Translations under genes and position numbers: made by a program | The notes under the pieces: model-generated | Databases searched by the model: none | Seen by the model: the letters and a program-made list of their open reading frames with translations, nothing else | What the model was told of the DNA's origin: nothing | DNA from: Topomyia yanbarensis | Taxonomy: Eukaryota; Arthropoda; Insecta; Diptera; Culicidae | Assembly: GCF_030247195.1 (NCBI RefSeq) | Contig: NC_080672.1 | Location: 311,638,127-311,702,126, forward strand | Length of the DNA stretch: 64,000 nt | Direction of reading: 5' to 3' | Shown: in pieces, positions 33,831 through 45,600 of the stretch | Layout of the letters: every line of letters begins with the position of its first letter | How positions within the stretch are numbered: the stretch's first letter is position 1

Positions 33831-36449
33831 CGTAAGCAATCTTTACAACTCTGTCAAAGACATCATCTCATCATTTCTACCAAAAAATGTGATTCAAAAA
33901 TCTCACTTTTAAGAGGATCAACCACTAAAATCATAGCCGCAAATGGCAGCTTTTCTAGAAGTATTGTAATAAGATATCCCTCATTTTTGTTAGGACTGCA
34001 CATAACTTTTCTAACACCCACAGAAGCCATCGTAGAAATACGATGCTATTTTTGAAAGCGTTTTTTACGTTCATATGTCTTACTTGGTTAAATATTTCAA
34101 GAGCGAACAGCGAGCAATTCTTACTTCCTACGGCAAAGTTGGTGGGCAAATCCTGGACTATTCTTTTATCTAACTAGTTTCATAATGTAGGTAAAACTCT
34201 GGGCTGTAGAATTGAATAAGCGAAAAATATGTTTTCCCATACTAATTTCCATACAAATTTCAAACGCATAGTTTTTGGGACCCCAAATGGAATCAAAACC
34301 ACCTTGTTCTGGAAAAAAATCGATCATTTTGCCCCACCCTAATGTATACACCTAGAAATAATACACAAAGTACTGTTATTTTCTAACCAACAGAATAAAA
34401 TAACCGAGCAAACCTAGGCGCCTGGTAGCCGGTGCTATCTATGTATGCATTATCGTTGTTGTTCGTCACTTAACTAACAACAACCTCCGACAAACCCAGC
34501 CAGCCGTTAATAAGCGTACTGCGGAGCGCTTGGTTAATGTTATGCGAGACAGCATAATACTTTTCCAACCGCCGATTGACCATTCCAACTGTGGGTTTTT
34601 GATATTTACCTGATGACACAAATACCTATAAACTAGCTCAACGTCAGTAGCTCGCAGATCAGCTCAGCCGGCCGTGCCATGCACTAACAGCGGCTAGTCG
34701 ATTATTGAAGTGGTCGATGTGGTGTTTGTTGTTGAAAATTCACTATCGGCAAACCTCGCCACCGGTCTCCAGCAGTACCCCATTTACTCATTACTCGTCC
34801 ACGGATGGTTGAATCGTAGGATGTATGTAGTACCACACCACGCAATAGTACCAGCAAGTTTCGCGCTTCTTCGGAATAAGCTGCAGAGCCGAACATGCCC
34901 TCATGGACACGGTTATCTCCGATGACGATCGTTGACGGGGGTATGTACTTGTCTAGGGTAGCTTATCCCATTGTTGCTAGTGTTAGTAGTGTTGGCTTTA
35001 GTAAATATCCTGATCACTACATTGAACCTATATCGACACTAATAATCTCTAGTGGCCGGGGCTAGAACAAATGACGACTATCTCATCACTGGAACCCGTT
35101 CTTTATAATGGTAGCACCAGATCTACTTTTGAAACAGTTTATTACCTACCACTAGTATTCGATTAACCTTAAGTACAACGAACGATATATCGAACCACGA
35201 GCAGTTATATCCGAATGATCCTCACCTCATGTGTGAGGGGAAGTTGGGGCAGAATGGAAATGACACTAAATTGGCGTTTAGTGATTCGTTAAAATGCTCT
35301 AGCCATCTACATTGAATCACGCAGCTATTGCGCTCTATTGAACTGTCTAAATCGTATTATCAAATCTTTCCTTAAGCTACTTTCAGATACTTTTTCATTC
35401 CGGATCATCGGAACAACAGATTTGGGATACCCCATTAAATTTATTAAGGGTGCTTTTGTCACGATTTCTTTAGTAACTGAGTAGACTCGCTTAAACGTTC
35501 TAAATTTTGGAAATTTGAATCGAATACGACCGTTCAGACAAGCAAAATTTTTGCTACTAAAAATCATCTTAATATTGTTACTAAAAACCATCTTAATCTT
35601 CTTTCAAGACACTTTCCGTAAACAGTAGAATTATGTTTATAAGATAGAAGATGGAAACGAACACTGAAAAATGCGTTCAGCTAAAATTCTTCGATGGCTA
35701 TTTCGCTCCATTATCCCCTATTCATTATGGGCGTATGCGTAGCTGAAATAGCAAGTAGTCCAAAATGTGTTGTGGTATAAATATAAGCAACCGATTAGCA
35801 ATCTTGTGAAATAAAGTTTTTTTGCTAAGAAATCGAGAACGGATCAACCTCAATTCAAGGTTTTCATTGCTGCGCAAGGATTGGTGCGGCTAGCAGACAT
35901 GCAAATTTAAATTACCAAATGCTAATAAACGTATAGTGCTCTGTAGCTAACTTCACCGGACTAGATTGCAGCGCCTCAATCTGAAAACTTGAACTTCAAA
36001 TCAGTAGAAGTGTAACAGAGTGGTAATCCGAGCCATGAAAAAATCTGAGACTTGTTGTCGCAGGATCCGAATTAAATTACTGGTTTAAATACGAGGAAGT
36101 GAAAAATAATCTGCTCTCGCATTTTGATCTAGTTATTTTAAGTGAGTCATTTTATACGATTCATTTGCTTCATTTAATCACATCCCGTCTAGCTGTGTGT
36201 CAACTTCTGATATGCAGCAGAAAGGCATACTTGCTTCAACGTTGAAGTAATTCACAGCGAGTACATTAATAATTGCTTATGGGTGGCGTCTGGTGTAGTG
36301 GACAAAAAATCGACTTTATCGCTTAATTGTTAGTATTGAATCTCTAGAAAGTCTCCCGCAATCTCAATGGCCACGCTGAACTTCTTCTTTGTGCCATGCA
36401 TTCCTCGCACGTATTTGCTGTAACACGCAGATTTCAATCTATCGGCTAC
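33831..36449. other. Intron segment, nothing firmly recognised
   Basis: Includes a relatively complex stretch (34430-35230) without coding signal. At 35740-36050 there is a region with a TATA-like tataaatataagcaaccg, an aataaag signal and gagtggtaatccgagcc that faintly suggests an LTR and primer-binding site; this is not supported further. Confidence 0.35.
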
Positions 36450-36605
36450 AATTTACGAAAAACTGACAGCGATAAAAATACAGTGTAAACATCGCACTCT
36501 AACATACTTCTACCCAAATTTTCAAGCGAAGGTACACAATGGGTTATTTTCTACAGCGTTTTTTCGGTGATGCAATTTGATGTCGGACACCCTTTAATAG
36601 CGTTT
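36450..36605 (-). mobile_element. Solo terminal fragment of the maT-like transposon
   Basis: Matches 23795-23930: aaaactgacagcgataaaaa, acttctacccaaattttcaa, then ctacagcgttttttcggtga and gacacccttta. No transposase sequence adjoins it. Confidence 0.7.
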
Positions 36606-36985
36606 TACTCGAAACTGCGTTTTTCAAATTGTCGAACACGATTGGCGATTCTACGTTGAAACCGCTCACAGATAACGCTGGAAGCAGTGTTGCTGATTTG
36701 ATTCTGTTCTGTCATGTTTCTAAAATAGGCTAAATACAAGGGTTCACTTAGATTTGTTCTTCATGCATGCATGGTGTAATTGTCCAAGAAGAAAATATAT
36801 AACCTTGTAGAAAAGCTCATGAAAGAAAGAATGATGCATTTTATTATTTATTCAACGAATATACGAGTATTGCTCGTTCAGTATTGATAATCTCCCATAT
36901 TCTCAAGCACAGTGATTGTATTCTCGAGGCCACCACAAATAGAACTACGGAAACTCTTTGTTAGGAGAGAGAGTTTATTCCTGTA

Positions 36986-37663
36986 GGGTAAAAGGGTATA
37001 ATACGCTCCTCCGGGGCTAAACGCCCCTCTTCGATTCCCAGGATTCCTGAATTATCTAAAAAGTAAAAATGACTGATAACAGTATCGTTTTATGAAATCA
37101 TCGTACTAAGTTAGTTTGGTATTTTTAATATGTTGCAAAACAACAATATACACAAAAGTTTCAAAAGAGCTACTTTTATGTAAGCTTCCACTTTTTCCAA
37201 TAACATTACAACCAATTAGAAACAGTCGAATTCGATAGAACTATTTCATGTAGCTTACTAGAATATTATAGTTACTATCTTAGTTTAGCTTGGCTTAAAA
37301 CTATGTGTGTGTGTAGAACTATTCATGTATTCACAATAGCTCATCACCGGCCAAAATGCCCCACCCATTGTTGTGGGGCATACTCACCGATTGCTGTGGG
37401 GCATACCGCCCTCTTGTTGTGGGGCATATTACACTTTCACCGGGGGCATTTTGCCCTGGGTGAAAGAAAAAACTAGAATTTAGGCATCTTTGAAAAAATG
37501 TTTAATAGTACTTGTATCAGGATGTTTTTAATAAAAAATGAAACGGATACTAATTTCTAACTAATATAACAATAAATTAGAGTAGTTATTGAGATGATCA
37601 TTGCGTCGAATGGTGAAATAGAGCTATTTTTGCTTAAGGGGGGCGTATTAGACCTGTTTACCC
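36986..37663. mobile_element. Second TA-flanked TIR element (MITE), 678 bp
   Basis: The left end gggtaaaagggtataatacg is mirrored by the right end at about 37640-37663 (rc gggtaaacaggtctaatacg) with few mismatches. TA lies on both sides (36984-36985, 37664-37665). Inside, ttgttgtggggcata-type units repeat three to four times (37360-37430). No ORF. The style resembles 6992-7985. Confidence 0.75.
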
Positions 37664-38096
37664 TACTGTGATGAGTTACCGAAAGAAAAAGGTGTCATCA
37701 CAAACGTAGAATCCGTAACCTAATGTTGATCCTGTACATAACACTGTCAGTTTCCATAGGGTCCAAAACTTGATGTCTGTTCATTATTTTGCTTTTTTTT
37801 TAATATTTGGATGCAACTGTATTGTTAATACATCTAAGAGGCTTGAAATGTGCTTGTGCCAGAACACTTAAATGAAGCGATATTTTCTTCATCTCGTCTA
37901 CAAGAAAAATAGAAAAAAAACTCTACACTTGTGAGGGTGTTATATATATCGCATGGTATTTTCCATTTTGGAGTCTCCCGCTAAAGTTATGTGAAGGTAT
38001 GGTATAGCAAAGCGTCTTTTTTTTCAACCTGAAAAAAACAATCCAAATCTCTATAATAACGAAAGCCTTGCGATTATTTTCATATTTTTTGTGAAT

Positions 38097-38290
38097 TATG
38101 CCTATCGTCCATTATGCCTAACGTACATTATGGCAATCGTCCATTATGCCGATCGTCCATTATACCTAACGTATATTATGCCAATCGTCCATTATGTCTA
38201 ACGTCCATTGTGCCTAACGTACTTATGCCTAACGTATGTATGCCTAACGTACTTATGCCTAACGTATTTATGCCAAACATCGCGCACCCA
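38097..38290 (+). repeat. Tandem repeat array, 14-17-bp units
   Basis: Units of the type cattatgcc(a/t)atcgtc and acttatgcctaacgt repeat about twelve times. One frame reads as repeated MPNV, which is a by-product of the repeat and not evidence of a gene. Confidence 0.85.
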
Positions 38291-39439
38291 TGCAATTCGT
38301 ATCACACCCTAAACAAAATCTGCTATCCAGATTTTTATGTGTTATAACGGTTATCGTCCTGTTTGTATGTGCCAATTTCCCTTGTTTTAACAATAGTAAT
38401 ATACTATCGACGATGGCGAAATACTGGTCTCTTTGGATATAGCCGTCTTATTTCGAAGTGTCTCAGTGAAAGATTCAATTAACTTTTTAGAGGATTGGTT
38501 ACTTACACAAAATGGCAACAATCTGTGGAAGAGTAACGTAATGTCCTATTCAAAATTAATTCGACTTTTCATAGAAGAAAATTATTTCACGTTCCGGGGC
38601 GCTTTCTACAATTACACTTATGTTTCGATTATATCACGCCTAGTTATATATATATTGGGATGCATGTACATTAGACTGGTTCAATTTTTGACTTTTCGCT
38701 CCAACAGGCTCTACTGATTCCTTTTACGGCCCGTAATAATTGTGCAAATTTTGGTACCGATCGGTTGCGTCTACGGACTCTCCAAAAATTTCAAAGTTTA
38801 TATGGAAATTAGTATGGAAAATCGGTTAAAATTGAAAATAAATTCATAAAAAATCATCTCATCAATCAATTCATGAGAACACTATATATTTCTAAAGGTA
38901 TTCTTCTACTGAACACATTCGTGGAACATTGTAAGTTTGTGAAAATTCGCTGAGAAAAGTTATTAACTAAAGAAGCAGCATGACTTCAAAGCAAATGGAT
39001 TTTATTATTAATCATAGCAAATTAAAAACTGTTATCAAATTATCATTAAATGAGTGGAATGATTTTTAAATAAACGTATAAAGTATAAAAGTATAAATGC
39101 ATCAAATTAGTTTAGCTTATTAAATGAAAAATTCGAAAATTTCAAAAAAGGTTACAAAATGATAAAATAGATTATATTGAGTCGAATCAACAAATTGAAA
39201 GAAGAGAATGCAAGAAATAATTTAACGGAATTAATCATATTAATTCTCAAAAAGGCAAGCTAAAATTGTGACTTCAAAAAGCATCGCTCCTAAGACCTAA
39301 TGCAATCAAAAGCCTCTTTTTGTCGTTTTATAAGTGAGAGAATTGTAAGCCCGAAAACGCTCAATCTTTTGTATTTTAAATTATAAGTTCATTGAAACTA
39401 TAGAACTATAACTAGCCGGGTCTGTATGCCTTTTTGAGG
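38291..39439. other. Intron segment, nothing recognised
   Basis: AT-rich; no gene, TIR or coding remnant that I could support. Confidence 0.4.
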
Positions 39440-39991
39440 GTTAATAAAATAAAGAAACTGAATCTAATGCAAAAACTGAAAAATATGAAATGAATGAACT
39501 TAATTAAATAAATAAAATGAATAAAGTTAATAAAATGCATTAAATAAATTAAAATAATTATCTAAATAAATTAAAATAATTATTAAATAAATTAAAATAA
39601 TTAATTGAATTGAATAAATAAATTTAGCGATCTAAAAGAATTAAATTAATTATATTAGATAAATTAATTGAATGAATTATGAAAAACTTAACTGCATAAA
39701 ACTAACGTAATAAATTAATGAAAGTACTAAAATTCATGAAATGAATAAAATTAATAACTTGAACAATATGAATGAAATGAATAAAAATAATAAAATATTT
39801 GAAGCGAATGAAAGAACTTAAATGGATGAATTGAATAAAAATTAAATTAATCAAAACAATTGAATGAATTGAATGAATAAAATTAATGAACTGAAATAAT
39901 GAATTGAAGGAATTAAATTATTTAAATGAATTATATGTATTAAATGAATAAAGTTAATTAAATTAATGTTATTAACATAACTCATTGAAGT
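39440..39991 (-). repeat. AATGAATAAA tract D
   Basis: About 550 bp of degenerate aatgaataaa/attaaataaa words on the plus strand, ending where the G2 leader begins. It may be the other half of tract C, split by the G2/G1 insertions. Confidence 0.75.
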
Positions 39992-40067
39992 CAGTTTGTC
40001 TTCACATCTCGCCCTGAGCAGAAGCCAAAAATCGTCCCGCACAAGTGAAACAGTCAATTCTACCTAC

Positions 40068-40079
40068 AAGCCGATCGGT
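40068..40079 (+). repeat. Target-site duplication of G1, left
   Basis: aagccgatcggt, identical to 41364-41375. Confidence 0.8.
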
Positions 40080-41363
40080 TTGTTTGTTTGTTTATTTATT
40101 ACGGCTTTAACCTCGAGGGTCATTCGCCTTTTTGAAAATAATGTACATTTCAAAAATTACAAATTCAAAATTTCATTCAAAATAGATATCAAAATATATA
40201 TAAACCATCGAACATTATTTTTGTCGACTATCCTGGGTGCACTGCTTTCCGTTTCTTGTGTTGACTTTCTTTCTCGGTGGTGAGCGATGGTCGGGTGTAC
40301 CTTCTGCTGCTTGCTGATCAGTCTGTCTGCCTTCCCCCTCGCTTGTGTTTGTGTCCATATCGTCATCACTAGAATGGTTGTCGCTGTTAGATTTTTGGTG
40401 CTTTTTGTGTTTTCGAGTGACTTTGATATAGCCGTCTTCTTTCTTGTTTATTTCATCCCTGCGTACGGTGAGTATTGGCTTTGGGATGCCGTGGAATATT
40501 GTTGGTCCGGCATTCATTTGTTGGCCGGCTGTTTGTTGTGTATCAGCAAATGTTGGAGGCTGTTTGGTAGTGGTGGTTGAAGATGAGTTTTCTTTAGTTG
40601 TTTTGGCGCATGGCTTACCGTAGTGTGCAGTCTGATTACAGAACTGACACGTGGGCACCTGCCCAGGGTATGTGCATAGGGTTCTTTGTATGTAGTTAAC
40701 ACCTTGAGATGATCTGCCCTCGAAAGTCAAGTAAGATGGTATAGGTTGGTACAGCCGCATTCGCACAACCCGAACACCGTTGAGAATGCCAGGGAAAAAG
40801 TTTCTCCAAGTGTCGTTAGAGACGGATTCCACTTCTCCATACTTCGACATGAATCTTTTAATATAATCCGTGCTAGTACGAGGTGCCAGATCATGGAGGC
40901 GAATTTCCGTTAGATCAAGGTCCATATACACGGGGATCTTGGTTTTGACGTTTTCATATTCGACGTCATGTTGCATGTTGTTCTTTGCTACGAACCTTTC
41001 TGCCTCGGCTAAGGAGTTGAACGTTATTAGTACTACATTCCTGGTGTGGTGAAGCTGGACGTGTGATATCTCTGTAAGATCAAGTTCCATTTTCACCTTG
41101 ACCAATTGTTCCACCTCGCGCACTGAAGGTCTAAGACGGGTTTGCGAAAAATCAATCGCGATTGTGTTCTCCCGTAATGGGCGAAATTTATTTTGTTGTT
41201 CACTCATTTCACTCGCAGTTAGCTGCAACGGAACTTTCCTGTGTCTATATGCTACACGTACACGTTAGAGCGGCGCGGCGCGGGTAGTATTTTTTGTTTG
41301 TGTGCTGTTCGCAAGCAGGTCGCTTTTTGGCTTCTGATCTGTACGAGATGAGGAAGCAGACTG
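40080..41363 (-). mobile_element. Gag-only retroelement G1, complete, 1.28 kb
   Basis: Minus-strand insertion with a 12-bp target duplication on both sides. The 5' end (agtctgcttcctcatctcgt at 41363) resembles the G2/G3 start. A leader of about 160 bp is followed by gag (40215-41228). After the stop only about 135 bp remain, ending in ccgtaataaataaacaaaca. The full length between duplications leaves no room for an RT, so the element was non-autonomous when it inserted. Confidence 0.82.
40215..41228 (-). CDS. G1 gag-like ORF1 protein, intact (RRM-like + CCHC)
   Basis: 337 codons, uninterrupted. Comparison with G2 and G3 suggests translation starts at the Met at residue 8 (MSEQQ), since they begin MSLPN and MSDG. 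Residues about 30-90 (VREVEQLVKVKMELDLTEI, VVLITFNSLAEAERFVAKNN) and about 110-175 (RLHDLAPRTSTDYIKRFMSKYGEV, NGVRVVRMR) look like two RRM-like folds. A single zinc knuckle follows, CQFCNQTAHYGKPC (C-X2-C-X4-H-X4-C, about residues 196-209). The tail is acidic, then basic with RSPPRKK. By analogy with LINE ORF1 proteins it should bind element RNA. No enzyme domain is present. Confidence 0.8.
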   Translation of the reverse strand: MQLTASEMSEQQNKFRPLRENTIAIDFSQTRLRPSVREVEQLVKVKMELDLTEISHVQLHHTRNVVLITFNSLAEAERFVAKNNMQHDVEYENVKTKIPVYMDLDLTEIRLHDLAPRTSTDYIKRFMSKYGEVESVSNDTWRNFFPGILNGVRVVRMRLYQPIPSYLTFEGRSSQGVNYIQRTLCTYPGQVPTCQFCNQTAHYGKPCAKTTKENSSSTTTTKQPPTFADTQQTAGQQMNAGPTIFHGIPKPILTVRRDEINKKEDGYIKVTRKHKKHQKSNSDNHSSDDDMDTNTSEGEGRQTDQQAAEGTPDHRSPPRKKVNTRNGKQCTQDSRQK

Positions 41364-41375
41364 AAGCCGATCGGT
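41364..41375 (+). repeat. Target-site duplication of G1, right
   Basis: aagccgatcggt, identical to 40068-40079; it marks the 5' end of minus-strand G1. Confidence 0.8.
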
Positions 41376-41453
41376 GTCTACACAAGCAGTCCATATTATA
41401 TCATATCATATCAGTGCACAAACAGTATTGTTGTCCCCGGCTGCGGATTGAAA

Positions 41454-42453
41454 TGAGTTTGCCAAATGAAACAAAAGTGCCCGTGCTATGGGATAACACG
41501 ATTTCGATCAACTTGAATAAAACTCGTGTTAGACCCACAGTTGAGGAAGTGAAGCAATTAATTAAAGTTAAAATGGAGCTTAATCTCGCTGAAGTTACGT
41601 ACATTCAACTACATCACGTTAAAAACTGTGTTTTGATCACGTTTAGAAGTTAAGCACAGGCAGAAAACTTCATTGAAAAGACAACATTCAACACGAGATC
41701 GAGTTTAATAACACCAGAATCATATCATCGGTGCATATGGAAAACGACATAGTGGACCGGCGTATCCATGATTTGGCCCCGCGCACTAAGAAAGATTACA
41801 TCAAACAAATCATTTCGAAATATGGAGAAGTAGAATCTATTACGAATGACACCTGGAGAAATTTTTTCACCGGCATTCCCAACGGCGTTCGTATTGTGAG
41901 GATGCGAGTGACTAAACCAATACCTTTTTACATGACTATCGAATGCAAATCACCGATGGACGGCGTAACCTATAAGCAAACAACGCTAATCACCTATCCC
42001 GGGCAGACCCCAACATGCCAATTCTGTAACCATACAGTCCACTACGGAAAAACATGCGCCGAAACAACTAGTCAAAACTCATCTACTACAGCCAACAAGC
42101 CTAACAAGCAGCCACCGACACCTTCAGATAAACCAAAAACAACGATCCAATTAACCATTAATGCAGGTACAACGACCACGACAACCGCTCCCAAACCAAC
42201 AACTAGCATCGCCAATAAAGAAGAAAATATCGATGAAGACGGATATACAACAGCGACCCGTAAGAACAAGAAACAAATAACAACATCTGATCATGAACAG
42301 CAAGAAAGCAGTACCGATGATGACATGGACGGGAACGATAACGCGAGAGAAGGCAGACCGAATGACCCCCAAGCAGCTTCACCGCCAAGGAAAAGGATCT
42401 CAACACGCAGCAGTAAACTGCGTCAACATGATCTGGAAGACCGACATTCTTAG
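41454..42453 (+). pseudogene. G2 gag-like ORF1, broken
   Basis: Starts MSLPNETKVPVLWDNTISI at 41454, homologous to the G1 start, and stops at 41653 (ITFRS, then stop) where G1 continues SLAEAERF. A second open piece in another frame (41731-42453, 240 codons) resumes with RIHDLAPRTKKDYIKQIISK and carries the knuckle CQFCNHTVHYGKTC and the final SPPRKRISTRSSK. One stop and at least one frameshift have inactivated it. Confidence 0.8.
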
Positions 42454-42490
42454 CAGTTTATTTTTTTTTATTTTTGCTTATTGTAAAAAT

Positions 42491-44560
42491 TAAAAGACCC
42501 ACGCATTAGTTGTGCTAACGCTTTGAGCCGTTTCAAATAAATCTTTAGATTAAAAATAAAAAAATTGATAAATGTAATAAAATTTATAAGTTTAATAAAA
42601 TGAACAATACGAAAGAAATGAAAAAGAAAAAAAAATAACATGAATAAAACGAAACAATTAAATAGATGAATAAATAAATAAAACATAATCAAAAAATAAT
42701 GAAATACTTAAATAAAATAACTTAAAACGATTTAAATGAATACAAGGAATAAATCGAATAAAATGAGTAAGACGAATAAGATGAATGAATAAAATGAATA
42801 AGATTAATTAAATGAATGAATTAATGAAATTATTAATTTATTAAATTAAACTGAAGTTAAATAAACGAAATTATTGAAATAAATAAATGGCATGGTTAAA
42901 ATTCATAATATCAATAGAATAAATAGAACTAATTCTAAAAGGAAATGAATAAAATTGATACAATGAATGAAAAGATGGAAAAGTAAACATAACAAAATGA
43001 ATTAAATTATTGAAGTGAATAAAAAAATGATTATAATGAATGAATGCAAAAAAGTAAGAATATTAAAATGAAGAAACTGAATAAAATGTTTAAACTGGAA
43101 AATGAAAATGAAATACATGAAAGGAAAACAATGAATAAAACAAGTTAAATGCATGAAATTAATAAAATGATCAGAATGCATCCTAAGATTGAAACGAATA
43201 AAATAGATAAAAGAATGCTGAATGAGGTATATGATTAAAATGAAATGATCATGTATTTAAAAATAGTTCAATATTTATTTATTTATTTATTTATTTATTT
43301 ATTCTTATTTTTCATCTGACCTGTGTCTACATGAAATGTTTCTAGAATGGGAAAAGCCCATTTCAGGATATGCTTCAGAAGCAATCCTCAAATGGGCAAA
43401 AAAACTCATCAACTTTTCAAATTTTTCACAGTTGATTACAATGATTTTACACTACAATTAAACTTAATCACATAGTACACAGTATTGCAAGAACAAAAAT
43501 TAGAAATATTACAAAAATGGAATCTTAAAATCTAAGTCAACCTTCTTAGTCTATTTTTGAAAACATCACAAGATACAGAAAAGTCAAAATGGTCATAAAC
43601 ACTATTAAAAACATTACACATCGCCCTAATGGGTTCGTTCTGACCATACTCTGTGCGCTGAAATTCCAGTCTTAAGAAGTTATGCGATCTGAGATTTCTA
43701 GGGGGCACATAGATATTTATTTGTGAGAGAATATCTGGAGCATCTATTTGACCAGTTAATATCTTCCCAACAAATACTGCTCTAAATGTGTTCCGCCTTT
43801 TCGCTAGGGTTTCCATATCGAGCAGACGACAGCGATCGATGTACGGTGGTAGCTCTGCTGGGTTACGCCATGGGAGAGTTCTAAGAACAAAACGGAGGAA
43901 TCTTGCCTGCACTGCTTCTATTCGGTTGATCCAAATGTTCGTATGTTCGGGTGCTGAAGCTTCCAGGACAGATCGAACTAGTGAGAAATAGAGTGCACGT
44001 AAATATGGATCAGTGAATTCATTGGCGATTCTTATAATGAAGCCGAGGTTTCTATTTGCCTGTGCTATAACATGAGAGTAATGATTTCTGAATGTCAGTT
44101 GTGAGTCCAGGAGTATTCCGAGGTCTCTGATAACTGTCATTCTCTCTAGCGATTCCCCTGAAATGGCTCCAGAGTATTGGATTTTTTCTGCGAGTAAAAG
44201 ATATTATGGAACATTTGGCCACGCTGAGAGCCAGCAAGTTCAAAACGCATAAAATAAACCATGCGAATAAAATCCTCGAAATTATTAAACTAAGAAAAGT
44301 ATGAGTATATGAAATAAAGTTGAAGACAAACATGATTTAAATCAGGTAAATGAAAAAAACAAATTATACGAATTTGAGAAGCATGGTTTTAGTTCTGAGA
44401 TGTTTGTGAAAATTCAATTATTCGAAGAATGGCTATTTAATATACAATGCAATTTCTAGTGTTTCCTTTTTTCTGTTTTCACCTCTTCGTTTGAGTTCTT
44501 CTTTTCTAGGCGTCCTTGAGCATTATATGGTGTTTCTACTTTATTAATGTACTTTGATTA
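42491..44560 (-). mobile_element. AATGAATAAA-tract element T, copy C (interrupted)
   Basis: About 780 bp of aatgaataaa-like words (42491-43271) continue at 44237-44330 after a LINE insertion. Next come a gatttgaga-like block and ttctagtgtttccttttttc, both matching copy B (55600-55790). The tract may join tract D as one element split by G2/G1. Confidence 0.7.
43272..44236 (-). mobile_element. 5'-truncated LINE nested in tract C
   Basis: Carries the last part of a LINE ORF2 with no RNase H. A 202-codon open piece (43532-44140) covers the RT thumb and C-terminus (RDLGILLDSQLTF, LYFSLVRSVLEA, RIEAVQARFLRF, FKNRLRRLT). A frameshifted stretch upstream holds KCSIISFTRRKNPI. The 3' end is an (ATTT)n run at 43272-43305. 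The 7-bp agttcaa at 43265-43271 and 44237-44243 flanks it, and the empty site is visible in copy B near 55468-55500. Jockey/CR1-like; the clade is not certain. Confidence 0.8.
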
Positions 44561-44850
44561 TTTTGATTATACAAATTAGTACCAGTCGAGTCGGAAACAA
44601 CTCCATCTATTTCAACCTGGTTAGTTGGTACATATACTCTGTACTCCTTCATAAAAAGCCCGTAGCCAGCATTATCATTTGCCTGCTTCAAACTATTTAC
44701 CACCAATCGCAGCTTATCAGGGCGAATTTTGGATATTTCTGTCACGTCCGAATATCGTTCCGTCAGAACTCGAGAAATCTGCAGTAGGTTCAAACACTTT
44801 TTGTCTTTGGCCTGGAAGAAGATCACGATGGCCGAGTTTGGATATATCAT
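44536..44850 (-). mobile_element. I-clade-like ORF1 N-terminal fragment
   Basis: About 100 codons open, with AIVIFFQAKDKKCLNLLQIS, RPDKLRLVVNSLKQAND and VYVPTNQVEIDGVV. These align with the I-clade ORF1 at 17446-18810 (WVVYFRPNTKSPNILEIS, ANKIRVIVNDLDQANQ, VYVPCRVVEIDGVV). It ends before the zinc knuckles. It abuts the T element, copy C. Confidence 0.78.
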
Positions 44851-45269
44851 GAGCCTGCAGCCGACCTTATTTCGACACCCTTATCACCTTGAGACGAAAC
44901 ATTATCAGGAGAAGTCGTTTTTGTACGGACTTGTTGCCCAGTGCATACTAGTAGAAGAACCAAAAAAGGGAGAGGTAATATAATACCGGTACTTATCTTT
45001 TATAATGGTATCAGCTCACGAGGTGAGAAACTCTGCCAACTGCTCTACTGATCGAATAACGTTTAACGCTTATACACAAAAGAAGAAAAAATCTAAAACC
45101 TCGAAGAGGCGAAGAACACCTAAGATAACCTCAGCAGCGGATTGGTAAGCTTTGCGTTACACTGCACAGACTGAAAAAAAAACATTTTGGAGTTTATAAC
45201 TCCAAAAAATTGTGCTGAATTTATTGTGTAATCGACTTTATTTTTAGAACTTACCAGCAAACTGTATAG

Positions 45270-45600
45270 CTCTTTACCTCTCCGGACTAGGAACAATAGC
45301 ATATCCTTGAGTTTCAGCTCCCTGCACATAGGTTCATCTATGTATGGAGACCCAAAAATGCAATTGTATTACTGCAGGGCAGTTACATATCATATGATAT
45401 GAAATTCCGTAAACGGATTCACAAAGAACACACGAATAATACTCAGCGCGCCGTATAGTAGCCATGTAATAATTGAGTTTGCAATCTCCAGTCAGTGTTC
45501 TGACTAGAATACTGCAAGTGTGCTTGGAAAAAATGCAGCAAATTCTTCGACATTTTCGAACTCACATCCGGCAGAAAAAGTTTTGGTTTGAACGCAAGTT
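45270..45600 (-). mobile_element. LINE ORF2 C-terminal fragment (LOA/I-type knuckle)
   Basis: One minus-strand frame reads LTGDCKLNYYMATIRRAEYY, then CVLCESVYGISYHMICNCPA, the C-terminal Cys-His block of RNase H-bearing LINEs (usual pattern LTGHxxLxxHL, RRAxxxxCxxC, HxxxxCP). Stops follow. No RT adjoins it. Confidence 0.6.

Larger units (their letters stand above)
39992..42490 (+). mobile_element. Gag-only retroelement G2, split by G1
   Basis: The 5' leader at 39992-40079 (agtttgtcttcacatctcgc, then gtgaaacagtcaattctacc) equals the leader of G3 (rc of 62449-62524). It stops at aagccgatcggt and resumes at 41364 with the same 12 bases, so G1 inserted into the G2 leader. Gag follows (41454-42453, broken), then a short 3' part ending tttcaaataaatct, which runs into tract C. 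No RT is encoded. Confidence 0.8.

Noticed and set aside
35236..35722. Possible MITE with aggggaagttggggc and rc of ctccattatccccta
   Set aside because: The end similarity is too weak and no target duplication could be seen.
35740..36050. Possible solo LTR with primer-binding site (gagtggtaatccgagcc)
   Set aside because: No matching second LTR, no clear TG...CA ends and no adjoining gag or pol; the similarity to a primer site is short.
38114..38347. Possible repetitive secreted protein (MPNV repeats)
   Set aside because: The frame simply follows the tandem DNA repeat and has no signal peptide or conserved flank.
44980..45060. tRNA-like text (gtgagaaactctgccaactgctctactgatcgaa)
   Set aside because: The anticodon-side wording recalls a tRNA gene in reverse, but no acceptor stem or T-arm could be paired.
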